This document shows positions 1-10,473 of a stretch of DNA of 41,247 nucleotides, piece by piece. This DNA comes from an uncultured Clostridia bacterium (GTDB taxonomy: Bacteria > Bacillota > Clostridia > Christensenellales > UBA3700), in NCBI GenBank assembly GCA_947175555.1, contig CAMWNK010000012.1:1-41247 (forward strand), in the 5' to 3' direction. Position 1 is the first letter of the stretch. Each line of letters opens with the position of its first letter. A program made the translations under genes and the position numbers. The notes under the pieces are model-generated. The model was given only the letters and a program-made list of their open reading frames with translations, was not told where the DNA came from and did no database searches.

Positions 1-2
1 GC

Positions 3-851
3 GTAAGCGTTAGCATAGCTCGCACCGATCCCAACTACCTCAATTACAGCTTGTCTAATACTACGGTAGTATTCGATATAATCCTTGGGGCAGGTATGTC
101 CTTAGTGTTTATAGACTGGACGGACGGAGCGGGTAATCCATTTGCAAACGGCGACAGTCTGACGTTTAACGACGCAGTGCAACACCCTGTAGTAACGGTA
201 ACAGACGGTGCAGGCACGATAATAACGGATGCAAACGTAACGTATGCCGATGCAAACGGCAACGCGGTAAGCTCCAAGTGGACAGGCAGCTATAGCGTCA
301 AGATAAGCATAGATACAAGCAAGTACGCCATAGACGGAGCGTGCTCGGACGTATGTGAGTACGTGATATTAGTTGATAGCGACGGCAACGGAGATTACAA
401 GATAATCTCAATAGAAGTAGGCGGAAATTATAAAAAGAACTATTCTACAGGCGATAGCTTCGATAGTTACGGTATGGTGGTGTACGGAATATATCCCGAC
501 GGGGAGAAGGTGGAGCTTAACAATAGCGATTATACGTATTCTCCGGACGGTGCGCTTACAGAAGGCGACAACACAATTACTGTGAGCTACGGAGACTTGA
601 GCGCAACGTTCACCGTCAAGGCAGGGCAGCTTGTAGAGGGCGGTGTGATAGACGGTAAGTGGGTGAGTAAGAAAGTATACATTATCACAACGGCAGGCAT
701 TGCCGCGCTGATACTGATGTGTATTGTACTTGCGGCATGTCTTATCGGTATGAATAAAAAGATGCAGCAGTTGTTTACCAAGGCAATCAATTCAGGCGAT
801 AACGCAAGCGATACCAATAATGGCAGCCTTGCTCAAGATGAAGAAGATTGA
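3..851 (+). CDS. C-terminal part of a large membrane-anchored surface protein (5' end missing)
   Basis: The frame is open from the first complete codon at 3, so the gene begins outside the window. A TTG at 51 could mimic a start but has no ribosome binding site. About 282 residues remain. They hold Asp/Asn/Gly-rich beta-sandwich-like segments and then a stretch resembling a bacterial Ig-like fold (from about IISIEVGG to ATFTVKAG). One transmembrane segment (VYIITTAGIAALILMCIVL) follows, with a short tail of mixed charge ending in acidic residues. No LPXTG sorting signal is visible, so anchoring is probably by the membrane helix. It belongs to the same broad class as the truncated gene at the other end of the window. 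Ligand and function are unknown. Confidence 0.75.
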   Translation, partial: VSVSIARTDPNYLNYSLSNTTVVFDIILGAGMSLVFIDWTDGAGNPFANGDSLTFNDAVQHPVVTVTDGAGTIITDANVTYADANGNAVSSKWTGSYSVKISIDTSKYAIDGACSDVCEYVILVDSDGNGDYKIISIEVGGNYKKNYSTGDSFDSYGMVVYGIYPDGEKVELNNSDYTYSPDGALTEGDNTITVSYGDLSATFTVKAGQLVEGGVIDGKWVSKKVYIITTAGIAALILMCIVLAACLIGMNKKMQQLFTKAINSGDNASDTNNGSLAQDEED

Positions 852-882
852 TTACTTGTAAGATAGCTATGATATACTGATT

Positions 883-921
883 GCATTTTCAGCTGACTGC
901 TAACTGCAGTCGGCTGAATGC
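883..921. terminator. Hairpin between convergent genes (likely bidirectional terminator)
   Basis: A 13-bp stem (888-900 with 906-918, one G-T wobble) and loop TAACT can be extended by three pairs across a small bulge. It sits between the surface-protein gene and the convergent ylbJ gene. The T-tracts are weak on both sides, so efficiency is uncertain. Confidence 0.65.
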
Positions 922-949
922 TATTATATGGATATTATTTGATTTGCTT

Positions 950-2005
950 TTATAGTAACAGAGCAATTAAGCTCATCAGTATAAACGATATCAGCGATTG
1001 TGTAATTTTGGTTGCAAAGTAATATCGCCAGCTTATCTTGCAGGCGGAGAGAAATGTCAGAGACTGCATACCTATCGATATGCCGCCAAAGGATAGAGCC
1101 AGCGCAACCCAAGGCATAGTCGTAGACAGCGGCAGATTGCAATCAGCTATTATTTGACACCCTTTAGTTACTTCTACCAGCGATACTGCAATACCTCTTG
1201 CCATATCATAAGGCATCTGTTGCCAGAATACGCATTTTTGCAATCCGCTTGCGATAAGCCCTATAATTCCTATATCCTCTAATACGTCTGATATCATGCT
1301 GAATACCGCTATGTATCCGCCTACCGCCAGCAGTGAGGTGATGGAAGAGAGCATACTCTCAGACAGCAACGCGCCCATATTGCGCTCTCGTATTTTCACC
1401 TCGCCGCCCAAGGCGTCCTTTTTATTGCCGCGGTAAATCAGTCCGTTGAGCAGCGCGGAAGCAAAGTGCACGGCAAGCAGTATATATCCTGTGGACGTAC
1501 TCTTGAACATGACCGTAGCCACCGTGCCTACAACGAATAGCGGTCCGCTTGTAGATGTGAATGCGGATATTATTTTGACTTGTCGCGCATTAATCGCCCC
1601 GCCGTCGTACAGTTCGCCGAGCAGCTTTGCACCTACGGGGTATCCGCTGATTATGCCCATGCAGCTTACGTAGCCTCCCGCTCCAGGGGCGTTGTATAAC
1701 TTGGATACTGGCCGACGCAGTAGCGAGCCCAACGTATCCGCCATGCCCAGCCCCGTCAGCAGACGCGAGAAGAAGAAAAAGGGGAAGAGCGCAGGCGCAA
1801 CCGACGTGGCAAAAAGTTTTATGCCGTAATACACCGATGCAATATATCTGTCGGGATTGATGACGAGGAAGATTATCAGTAGTGTCAGCAAGCACGAGGG
1901 CACAATCGCGCCCCCGCCTGCAAGGAAAGACTTTAGCTTACGGAAATAACCGACCATATTAAATAATACAACGTCAAAGCGCGGATAATGATTATTAATT
2001 GCCAT
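950..2005 (-). CDS. ylbJ: YlbJ-family sporulation integral membrane protein (nucleoside-recognition/gate fold)
   Basis: This 351-residue, very hydrophobic protein has the layout of YlbJ: an N-terminal helix (LLTLLIIFLVINP), a conserved block with SVAPALFPFFFFSRLLTGLG, then GIISGYPVGAK and several more membrane segments. In Bacillus YlbJ is made in the mother cell under sigma E and is needed for spore cortex or resistance; transport is presumed but the substrate is unsettled. It is divergent from the heat-shock operon and convergent with the preceding gene. The ATG at 2005 has no good ribosome binding site; an in-frame ATG about 18 codons later (before VGYFRK) is an alternative start. The family call is firm, the start is not. 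Confidence 0.8.
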   Translation of the reverse strand: MAINNHYPRFDVVLFNMVGYFRKLKSFLAGGGAIVPSCLLTLLIIFLVINPDRYIASVYYGIKLFATSVAPALFPFFFFSRLLTGLGMADTLGSLLRRPVSKLYNAPGAGGYVSCMGIISGYPVGAKLLGELYDGGAINARQVKIISAFTSTSGPLFVVGTVATVMFKSTSTGYILLAVHFASALLNGLIYRGNKKDALGGEVKIRERNMGALLSESMLSSITSLLAVGGYIAVFSMISDVLEDIGIIGLIASGLQKCVFWQQMPYDMARGIAVSLVEVTKGCQIIADCNLPLSTTMPWVALALSFGGISIGMQSLTFLSACKISWRYYFATKITQSLISFILMSLIALLL

Positions 2006-2112
2006 ACTTGTCTATATATAAAGATTAATAATATAGATATATTGCCTGTGCCTTGATAGTGAGGCGCGCGTATGACTTTAATAAAAGTAATGCGGCTAAA
2101 GCTGGCGATTGC

Positions 2113-2136
2113 ATTTCATAAGTGAAATCTTTTTTT
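2113..2136 (+). terminator. Weak hairpin followed by seven T
   Basis: ATTTCA (2113-2118) pairs with TGAAAT (2123-2128) across loop TAAG. A C and T7 (2130-2136) follow on the + strand. The stem is short and AT-rich. It lies in the 357-bp gap between ylbJ and hrcA, where no upstream + strand gene exists for it to terminate. Apart from this, the hrcA promoter and CIRCE, nothing was recognised in the gap. Confidence 0.25.
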
Positions 2137-2272
2137 CATATCGAGGTTAAGGAGCAAAGCCGTAGTATATTCTGCAAAGAGCGATTAAATAAACTTGAAA
2201 GCATATTGCTTAAGACTTATCTATATGGCTTATTACCTTAATGCTGTTTTAGATATTCTTTACACTAAATAA

Positions 2273-2300
2273 TTGACTTATGGGAAAAATGTAGTATAAT
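2273..2300 (+). promoter_or_regulatory. Sigma-A promoter of the hrcA-dnaK operon
   Basis: A -35 box TTGACT (2273-2278) and a perfect -10 box TATAAT (2295-2300) are 16 bp apart. The CIRCE operator begins 5 bp after the -10 box, so the expected transcription start falls inside it, as usual for HrcA-repressed promoters. Confidence 0.85.
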
Positions 2301-2304
2301 AGAA

Positions 2305-2331
2305 TTAGCAGTCGCAAGCATAGAGTGCTAA
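2305..2331. promoter_or_regulatory. CIRCE operator (HrcA binding site)
   Basis: TTAGCAGTC, a 9-nt spacer and GAGTGCTAA match the CIRCE consensus TTAGCACTC-N9-GAGTGCTAA at 17 of 18 arm positions; the left arm has one C to G change. The site sits between the -10 box and hrcA, so HrcA is expected to repress its own operon and release it on heat or unfolded-protein stress. A second short hairpin, GAGTG-CTAA-CACTC (2323-2336), overlaps the right arm. Confidence 0.93.
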
Positions 2332-2362
2332 CACTCGATAGCGATTACTGCCAGAGGTAAGA

Positions 2363-3379
2363 ATGGATCAGTTGTCCGCAAGAAAGAAGAGATTGCTTGA
2401 AGCGGTGGTCGACAGCTATATATGCAGCGTCGAGCCTATATCTTCGTCTGCCATACAGAAGGAATATATGCCCGACGTATCCAGCGCGACGATTAGGAGC
2501 GAACTTGCGGGATTGGAAGAGCTTGGCTACCTCGTCAAGCCTCACGTAAGCGCGGGCAGAGTGCCCTCGAGCAAGGCGTACAGATACTATGTCGAGAGCA
2601 TACTCAGCAGTGTGTCCGAAGAGGACATAGACGAGCTCGAGCAGGCGGGCAGAGCTAAGATAGAAGGCGTCGAGACCATTGTAAAAGATACCGTCAAGGT
2701 AGTGAGCGACATCACCAATTATACCTCTCTCATGGTGCTTGAGGGCGTTGACAATCTGATTGTCAAAGAGGTAAAGCTAATCAATCTGGGCAACGATACC
2801 GCTTTAGTCATAGTCATTACCGACGCGGGAGTGCTTAGGGATAAACTCATAGACATCGGCGCAGGCGTTACCGACGGATATCTCGACTCCGCGGCGTGCA
2901 TAATCAACGACGCTTTCGGCGGCAGGAGCATTAAGGATATCAGCTACAGCGATACGTTGCCTGCCGGAGTTGAAGAATTCAAGCAGGTATTTGATGAAGT
3001 CGTCGCGCTTCTACGCGCCTGCAAGAGCGGCAGCGACTCGCAGATATACGTCGAGGGTACGGATAAAATATTCGATTATCCCGAGTACAAGGACGTAGAT
3101 AACGTACGCAACTTTATGTCCGTCATCAGCCGTAAGGATAAGATACACGAGCTTATCGACGGGGACAGCGATATAGAGTTCAGCATTAAGATAGGCGCGG
3201 AAGAGGGCGTAAAGAATATGGCTCTCGTTACCGCAAGGTATGCTATCTCGGGCAATAAAGTAGGGCGCGTGGGCGTTATCGGTCCCGAGCGCATGGATTA
3301 TAAAAAAGTTATCAAAGTATTGAGCAGATTGGGCAGGACCATAGGAGAGCTTACGGACAAGGAGGATAAAGATGTCTAA
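2363..3379 (+). CDS. hrcA: Heat-inducible transcription repressor HrcA
   Basis: At 338 residues it is of normal family length. The N-terminal winged helix is clear (about 1-75), with SSATIRSELAGLEELGYL followed by the signature SAGRVPSSKAYRYYV. The middle and C-terminal parts hold the GAF-like dimer domain and end in GRVGVIGPERMDYKKVI, typical of the family. HrcA binds CIRCE as a dimer and depends on GroEL for activity in other Firmicutes. It is the first gene after a CIRCE-controlled promoter, so it autoregulates. The ATG is preceded by AGAGG. Its end overlaps grpE by 8 nt, which implies translational coupling. Confidence 0.97.
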   Translation: MDQLSARKKRLLEAVVDSYICSVEPISSSAIQKEYMPDVSSATIRSELAGLEELGYLVKPHVSAGRVPSSKAYRYYVESILSSVSEEDIDELEQAGRAKIEGVETIVKDTVKVVSDITNYTSLMVLEGVDNLIVKEVKLINLGNDTALVIVITDAGVLRDKLIDIGAGVTDGYLDSAACIINDAFGGRSIKDISYSDTLPAGVEEFKQVFDEVVALLRACKSGSDSQIYVEGTDKIFDYPEYKDVDNVRNFMSVISRKDKIHELIDGDSDIEFSIKIGAEEGVKNMALVTARYAISGNKVGRVGVIGPERMDYKKVIKVLSRLGRTIGELTDKEDKDV

Positions 3380-3902
3380 GAAGAAAGAAAGCGTCGAAGA
3401 AGAAAGCGAGGCTGTAACGTACGAATTCGATAAGGCAGAGCAAGTAAACGGCGATGACGTTATCGTAGAGAGCGCGCAGGATAACTACAAAGAAGAGTAC
3501 GACGCGCTTAACGCAAAATATATAAGGTTGCAGGCGGACTTTGACAATTTCAAGCGTCGCAATTCCGATCTCGGTACGAGGATGTATCAAGAGGGCAAGT
3601 TCGAAGTGATAGAGGGTATATTGCCCGTGCTTGACAATCTCGACATGGCTATCTCGGCGCAAAAGGACGAGGGACAGCGTCAGGGTATCGAGCTGGTGCG
3701 CAAGCAATTCCTTGATGTTATGGGCAAGTTCGGGGTAGAAGAGTACGATCCTAAGGGCGAGGAGTTCAGCCCTCATCTGCACGAGGCGGTGATGAGTCAG
3801 GACGATCCCGACAACGTCGGCAAGATAATATCCGTGCTCAAGAAGGGATATAAGCACAGCGGCAAGGTGCTCAGGCACCCCATGGTTATTGTAGGCAAAT
3901 AA
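3372..3902 (+). CDS. grpE: Nucleotide exchange factor GrpE
   Basis: This 176-residue protein has an acidic, disordered N-terminus, a long helix/coiled coil (about 38-90, with YIRLQADFDNFKRR), and the C-terminal beta domain ending HSGKVLRHPMVIVGK, characteristic of GrpE. It releases ADP from DnaK and so drives the chaperone cycle in the cytoplasm. It lies between hrcA and dnaK in the standard Firmicutes order, overlapping hrcA by 8 nt. Regulation should follow the CIRCE operator upstream of hrcA. Confidence 0.97.
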   Translation: MSKKKESVEEESEAVTYEFDKAEQVNGDDVIVESAQDNYKEEYDALNAKYIRLQADFDNFKRRNSDLGTRMYQEGKFEVIEGILPVLDNLDMAISAQKDEGQRQGIELVRKQFLDVMGKFGVEEYDPKGEEFSPHLHEAVMSQDDPDNVGKIISVLKKGYKHSGKVLRHPMVIVGK

Positions 3903-3934
3903 GCGATATTGCGGCATTAACGCAACATACGTAA

Positions 3935-5788
<1,854 letters not shown>

Positions 5789-5795
5789 TAGGTAT

Positions 5796-6908
5796 ATGGC
5801 TAAAGATTTATACGAGCTACTCGGCGTGAATAAAAACGCCTCCGAGGATGAAATTAAGAGCGCCTACCGCAAGATGGCGCTCAAGTATCATCCCGACCGC
5901 TATGCTTCCGCTTCCGAACAGGAGAAGAAGAGCGCGGAGGATAAGTTTAAGGAAATCAATCACGCCTACGAGGTACTCTCGAATAAGACCAAGAAAGAGA
6001 ATTACGACCGCTACGGCAATGAGGACGGTCCGCAAGGCTTTGGCGGAGGCGGAGGCTTCGGGGGCTTTGAGGGCGGAGGCGGATTCGACGATATACTCAG
6101 CTCTATATTCGGCGGGGGCTTCGGCGGCAGACGCAATCCCAACGCTCCGCGCGACGGCGACGACGTAACAATGAACGTTACGCTCACCTTTAACGAGGCG
6201 TATTCCGGCACGACTAAGACAGTGCGCTATACGAGGGAGAGCGAGTGTCCCGATTGCCACGGCAGCGGCGCTAAAGACGCGTCGTCTGTCAAGGTATGTC
6301 CTTACTGCCACGGCAGCGGCTATGTTACTCAGACGCAGCGCACAATGTTCGGTCAGCAATCCGTAAGGACCGTGTGCAGCAACTGCGGCGGAAAGGGCAA
6401 GGTAATAAGCGATAAGTGCAAGAGCTGTAAGGGCAGCGGAAGCGTGAGACGGGACGTCGTCAAGGAAATAAAAATTCCCGGCGGCGTGGATACGGGCACG
6501 AGGATGACTGTGCGCTATGAGGGCAACAGCGGACGCAACGGCGGTCAGAAGGGCGATTTGATTATCGTGTTCACCGTGCAGGCAAGTCCTATATATAAGC
6601 GCGTGGGCAACGACTTGTTTGCCGATCAGCATATTACGGTATATGACGCGGCGGTAGGATGCGATATCATGCTTGAGACCATGAAAGGACCTGCCAAGCT
6701 CAAGATACCCGAGGGCGTGCAGACAGGCACAAAAATCAGACTCAAGGGCAACGGCATGAAAGTGCTCAACCGCGACACCTACGGCGACTTATACGTAACG
6801 GTCAAGGTGGATACCCCCAGAGGATTGGATAAAAAGCAGCTTAAGCTCCTCAAGGAGTTTGAAGATTCGCTCAAAGACGGTCAGAAACCGAGGTACAACA
6901 AGAGCTGA
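5796..6908 (+). CDS. dnaJ: Chaperone protein DnaJ (Hsp40, type I)
   Basis: All type I regions are present in the 370 residues: J domain with the HPD motif (YHPDRY, about 31-36), a Gly/Phe-rich linker (about 75-115), four zinc-binding CxxCxGxG repeats (CPDCHGSG, CPYCHGSG, CSNCGGKG, CKSCKGSG) and the C-terminal substrate domains. DnaJ delivers substrates to DnaK and stimulates its ATPase. It starts 7 nt after the dnaK stop, and its stop overlaps the prmA start by one base. Nothing unusual is seen. Confidence 0.98.
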   Translation: MAKDLYELLGVNKNASEDEIKSAYRKMALKYHPDRYASASEQEKKSAEDKFKEINHAYEVLSNKTKKENYDRYGNEDGPQGFGGGGGFGGFEGGGGFDDILSSIFGGGFGGRRNPNAPRDGDDVTMNVTLTFNEAYSGTTKTVRYTRESECPDCHGSGAKDASSVKVCPYCHGSGYVTQTQRTMFGQQSVRTVCSNCGGKGKVISDKCKSCKGSGSVRRDVVKEIKIPGGVDTGTRMTVRYEGNSGRNGGQKGDLIIVFTVQASPIYKRVGNDLFADQHITVYDAAVGCDIMLETMKGPAKLKIPEGVQTGTKIRLKGNGMKVLNRDTYGDLYVTVKVDTPRGLDKKQLKLLKEFEDSLKDGQKPRYNKS

Positions 6909-7834
6909 TGAATATCGTAAAAAGGGTTACCGTATATACTACAAGCGCAGGCAGCGAGCTTGTGGCTGATATTTTATACGGCGCGGGCAGCGAAGGCGTA
7001 GGAATATACGACAGCGAGGACTTCAAGTCCATGCTGAATAGCGATATAATATGGGATTATGTGGACGAGTCCGCCCTCGCATACTCAGAGGTAGTACGCG
7101 TGGCGGGCTTTTTTTCGCCCGACTTCAACGTGAATATCATCACGGAAGCATTACAGGAGCTTAAAAGTCGTTCTGAGACAGACCTCGGCAGTTTGGAAAT
7201 AAACTGCGACGAGGCGGACGCCGATGCGTGGATAGATATTTGGAAGTCTTACGCCCGCCCCATACGCGAGGGCAAGATAGTCATATTGCCCGAGTGGACA
7301 GATTGCGGATTTAAGAGCGAGCAGGGCGATATAATTATTCGTCTCGATCCTGGGATGGCTTTCGGTACGGGAGAACACGAGACCACAAGGCTGTGTCTGA
7401 GACTGTTGCAAGACGTCATAAAGACGGGGGACAGGGTACTCGATATCGGTACGGGCAGCGGGATACTCGCAATAGCAGCCGCTAAGCTGGGAGCAAGCGA
7501 GGTTGATGCCTGCGATATAGACGCTCAGGCTGTGGATGCGTGCATACGTAACTGCAAGGTCAACGGCGTCGCCGATAAGGTCAATGCCGCTAAGGCGGAC
7601 TTGACGTCTGCAGCTCGCGGCAAGTATGACGTAGTGCTCGGCAACATTACTGCCGATATCCTTATGCGCCTTAGCAATGATATAGGCGACTATACCGCAA
7701 GCGGCGCATCGACTGTGGTGTCGGGGATAATCCACTCCCGCGCAGACGATGTGGAGCAGGCTTATACTAAGGCGGGCTTTAATCTTGCAAAGACGGCTGT
7801 TTTAGGCGAGTGGCGGGCATACGTATGGAAGTAA
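6908..7834 (+). CDS. prmA: Ribosomal protein L11 methyltransferase PrmA
   Basis: This 308-residue class I SAM-dependent methyltransferase has the PrmA-specific block DPGMAFGTGEHETTRLCL, the SAM motif VLDIGTGSGILAIAAAKLGA and the catalytic-region motif GNITADIL. The N-terminal part (about 1-90) corresponds to the L11-recognition domain. It trimethylates ribosomal protein L11. The position directly after dnaJ and before rsmE is the usual one in Firmicutes. Start and stop overlap both neighbours, so it is co-transcribed with the chaperone genes. Confidence 0.95.
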   Translation: MNIVKRVTVYTTSAGSELVADILYGAGSEGVGIYDSEDFKSMLNSDIIWDYVDESALAYSEVVRVAGFFSPDFNVNIITEALQELKSRSETDLGSLEINCDEADADAWIDIWKSYARPIREGKIVILPEWTDCGFKSEQGDIIIRLDPGMAFGTGEHETTRLCLRLLQDVIKTGDRVLDIGTGSGILAIAAAKLGASEVDACDIDAQAVDACIRNCKVNGVADKVNAAKADLTSAARGKYDVVLGNITADILMRLSNDIGDYTASGASTVVSGIIHSRADDVEQAYTKAGFNLAKTAVLGEWRAYVWK

Positions 7835-8541
7835 AGAGATTTTTTGCAGATACTTCACCCGATTGCGGCGTATTTACCTTGGACGGCGACGAGCTGTATC
7901 ATATGAGGAAAGTGCTCAGGTACAAGGTAGGTTACAAGGCGATAATATGCAACGGCGACGGCAATGAGTACGATTGCACCGTTACCGAAATTACGGACGA
8001 TTGCGCAGTCCTTAAAGTCGATAATGTGCATGAGTGCGCGGGCGAGCCCGACTTCAATCTCAGATTATGTCAAGCTATTCCCAAGAGCGCGAAATACGAA
8101 TACATAATTCAAAAGAGCGTGGAGCTCGGCGTAAGCGAAATTATTTTTTTCGATTCCGACTATTCAAGTAGCGAAGAGTATAGGCAGGAGCGCGCGGATA
8201 AGATTGCGCTCGAGGCGTGCAAGCAATGCGGCAGAGCTCGCAGAGTTAGGGTGAGCCGCTTGTCATCTCTCGATGAGGTGCTCGATAGGGCGCAGGGCAT
8301 GTCTGTTATTATGCCTTACGAGAAGGCGGACGGCGCGTCCATAGCTTGCGCCGCAGGCGTCAAGGGAGATATAGCGCTCATCATCGGTAGTGAAGGCGGA
8401 TTCAGCGACAGGGAAGCTCGCCTTGCGATAGACAGGGGTGCGATGCTCGTAACGCTGGGCAAGCGCATCCTTAGATGTGAGACAGCTGCGGCGGTTGCAA
8501 CCGCGCTCGTAATGTATGAAAGAGGCGGATTGGGCAAGTGA
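7825..8541 (+). CDS. rsmE: 16S rRNA (uracil1498-N3)-methyltransferase RsmE
   Basis: A 238-residue SPOUT methyltransferase. The N-terminal PUA-like domain contains YHMRKVLRYKVG. The C-terminal trefoil knot carries LIIGSEGGFSDREA and LGKRILRCETAA, the SAM-binding signature of RsmE. It methylates U1498 of 16S rRNA. I chose ATG 7825 because family members begin close to the MEVKRFF motif; a GTG at 7810 would add five residues. The gene overlaps prmA by 10 nt and mtaB by 4 nt, so all three are coupled. Confidence 0.93.
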   Translation: MEVKRFFADTSPDCGVFTLDGDELYHMRKVLRYKVGYKAIICNGDGNEYDCTVTEITDDCAVLKVDNVHECAGEPDFNLRLCQAIPKSAKYEYIIQKSVELGVSEIIFFDSDYSSSEEYRQERADKIALEACKQCGRARRVRVSRLSSLDEVLDRAQGMSVIMPYEKADGASIACAAGVKGDIALIIGSEGGFSDREARLAIDRGAMLVTLGKRILRCETAAAVATALVMYERGGLGK

Positions 8542-9779
8542 AGATAGTAGTATACAATCTCGGTTGCAAGGTCAATAAGTACGAGTGCGACTGTCTTATA
8601 AGTAAATTGAGAGAGAGGGGGCACGAGGTATCGGAGAAGCTGGAGCGTGCCGACATATATATAGTCAATACATGCGCCGTAACCGCCGAGGCGGAACGCA
8701 AGTCAAGGCAGTGCGTAAGCAGATGCCTAAAACTTAACGGCGATGCTAAGGTGATAATCGCAGGCTGCGCTTCTCAAGACGACTATCAGCCCTTTTCCGA
8801 CTCTCCGCGCGTGAGTTATGTGTGCGGTACAGCGGGCAAGTCGGAAATAGTAGACAAGCTCGACGATATCGGCGTCAACGTATCTCAGCTTCCTATTGAG
8901 TACGAAGAGCTGGGCAATCCCGAGACCGACCGCACGCGTATGTCGGTCAAGATTCAGGATGGGTGCGACAATTACTGTTCATATTGCCTGATACCGTATC
9001 TCCGCGGGCGAAGCCGCAGCAGACGAGAGGACGCTATAATAAGCGAATGCTCGAGTTTAAGCCGCAAGACGTGCGAAATAGTGCTTACGGGCATAGATAT
9101 ATCTTCCTATGGGAAGAATATCGGCAGCTCTCTTGCCTGCCTCATAGGCAAACTCAAGGACATAGATTGCAGGATAAGGCTGGGCTCATTGGAGGCGAGC
9201 GTTATCACAAGCGAGTTGCTTGACGCGTGCAAGGCTTTACCTAAGTTCTGTCCGCACTTTCATCTGTCTTTACAGAGCGGTTGCGACAGCGTGCTCAAGC
9301 GTATGAACAGACACTATACCACAGACGAGTACGCGGACAAAGTCGCCCTTATCCGCGCATATTTTCCCGATGCTGCGATTACTACGGATATCATATGCGG
9401 CTTTCCTTGCGAGAGCGATATTGACTTTGAGCAGACGCTTGGATTTATTGACAGGATAGGGTTTGCTCATGTGCACGTATTCGGATATTCGCCGCGTAAA
9501 GGCACTGCCGCGGCAAGGCTCAAACCATTGCACGGCAGCATTGTCAAGGCAAGGTGCGCAAGAGCTCAAGAGATTGCTAAGGCGTGTGCCGATAGATATC
9601 TTAGCTCTATTATTGGTAAGACGTTAGAGGTATTGACAGAAGGCGTAGAGGACGGATATACCTGCGGATTTTCAAGAGAGTACGTAAGATGTTATATATC
9701 GGGCGCGCCGCTTGGCAGCGTAGTCAGAGTAAGAGCAATCGAGCCGTATGCGGACGGATTGCTGTGCGAGATGATTTAG
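8538..9779 (+). CDS. mtaB: tRNA (N6-L-threonylcarbamoyladenosine(37)-C2)-methylthiotransferase MtaB
   Basis: This 413-residue radical-SAM methylthiotransferase has three N-terminal cysteines (C10, C46, C77) that would hold the auxiliary 4Fe-4S cluster. The radical-SAM CxxxCxxC motif lies at C143, C147 and C150 (DGCDNYCSYCLIPYLRGR). A C-terminal TRAM-like region follows. The opening YNLGCKVNKYEC and the place after rsmE match MtaB (YqeV) rather than MiaB or RimO. It converts t6A37 to ms2t6A37 in ANN-decoding tRNAs. The GTG start overlaps the rsmE stop in the tetranucleotide GTGA. Confidence 0.93.
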   Translation: MKIVVYNLGCKVNKYECDCLISKLRERGHEVSEKLERADIYIVNTCAVTAEAERKSRQCVSRCLKLNGDAKVIIAGCASQDDYQPFSDSPRVSYVCGTAGKSEIVDKLDDIGVNVSQLPIEYEELGNPETDRTRMSVKIQDGCDNYCSYCLIPYLRGRSRSRREDAIISECSSLSRKTCEIVLTGIDISSYGKNIGSSLACLIGKLKDIDCRIRLGSLEASVITSELLDACKALPKFCPHFHLSLQSGCDSVLKRMNRHYTTDEYADKVALIRAYFPDAAITTDIICGFPCESDIDFEQTLGFIDRIGFAHVHVFGYSPRKGTAAARLKPLHGSIVKARCARAQEIAKACADRYLSSIIGKTLEVLTEGVEDGYTCGFSREYVRCYISGAPLGSVVRVRAIEPYADGLLCEMI

Positions 9780-9841
9780 TCGTTTCGTTTAGCGGCATCA
9801 GTCAATCGATTAAATAAAATTATATATTAGGAGTGAAGGTT

Positions 9842-10186
9842 ATGGATAACTGCATTTTTTGCAAAATAATCGCGGGGGATATCCCTTCTGACAGAGTATA
9901 CGAGGATGAGGATATGATAATCATCAGAGATATCAATCCGCAAGCGCCCGTGCATCTCTTGCTTATCCCCAAGGAGCATTATGCCGACATCACGTGCCTT
10001 AACGCAGAGAGGGCTGCTACGCTTGGCAGATGTCTTAATAAGTTGCAAGATATCGTCGGCAATATTCCTCAGCTCAAGGACGGATTCAGACTGATTAATA
10101 ATAAAGGCGAATTTGCGGGGCAGACCGTAGGACATATGCACGTGCATATTCTCGGCGGCACGGCTATGGGCGAGGGATTGCTGTAA
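9842..10186 (+). CDS. HIT family (HINT-like) nucleotide hydrolase
   Basis: A 114-residue histidine-triad protein. The catalytic triad HxHxH is at H98, H100 and H102 (GHMHVHILGG), and the N-terminal CIFCKII carries the two cysteines of the zinc-binding HINT subtype. Such proteins hydrolyse adenosine phosphoramidates or acyl-AMPs; the physiological substrate is usually unknown. ATG 9842 is chosen because AGGAG (9829-9833) lies 8 nt upstream; a GTG at 9833 overlaps that site. It stands between mtaB and rpsU, a common clostridial arrangement. Confidence 0.93.
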   Translation: MDNCIFCKIIAGDIPSDRVYEDEDMIIIRDINPQAPVHLLLIPKEHYADITCLNAERAATLGRCLNKLQDIVGNIPQLKDGFRLINNKGEFAGQTVGHMHVHILGGTAMGEGLL

Positions 10187-10205
10187 TACATATATTAAAA
10201 AACAG

Positions 10206-10237
10206 TTGACATTAAAGCCTTGATATAATAATATAAT
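10206..10237 (+). promoter_or_regulatory. Probable rpsU promoter
   Basis: A perfect -35 box TTGACA (10206-10211) is followed by overlapping AT-rich -10 candidates: TAATAT at 10229-10234 (17-bp spacer) or TATAAT at 10232-10237 (20-bp spacer). It lies just after the HIT gene and about 40 nt before rpsU. Confidence 0.65.
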
Positions 10238-10277
10238 CAAGTAGATAATTCCGTAGAGCGGACAGGAGGTGAAAAGT

Positions 10278-10457
10278 ATGTCGACAGTCAAAGTAGGAGA
10301 AAACGAGTCTTTGGACAGCGCAATCAGACGCTTTAAGCGTAAGTGCTCTCGCGACGGCATAATCGGCGACCTCCGTAAGAGAGAGGCTTACGAGAAGCCC
10401 AGCGTTAAGCGCAAGAAGAAGGCAGAGGCAGCTCGCAAGCGTATGTATAAGAACTGA
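10278..10457 (+). CDS. rpsU: Small ribosomal subunit protein bS21
   Basis: This 59-residue, strongly basic protein contains [18 protein letters not shown] and a Lys/Arg-rich C-terminal helix ([12 protein letters not shown]), typical of S21. It binds the 30S subunit near the anti-Shine-Dalgarno region and helps initiation. ATG 10278 has a perfect AGGAGGT 7 nt upstream; a GTG at 10269 overlaps that site and is rejected. The gene has its own promoter and a strong terminator, so it may be transcribed apart from the dnaK operon. The yqeY gene that often follows is missing. Confidence 0.96.
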   Translation: MSTVKVGENESLDSAIRRFKRKCSRDGIIGDLRKREAYEKPSVKRKKKAEAARKRMYKN

Positions 10458-10473
10458 TTAATACGCGATTAAG

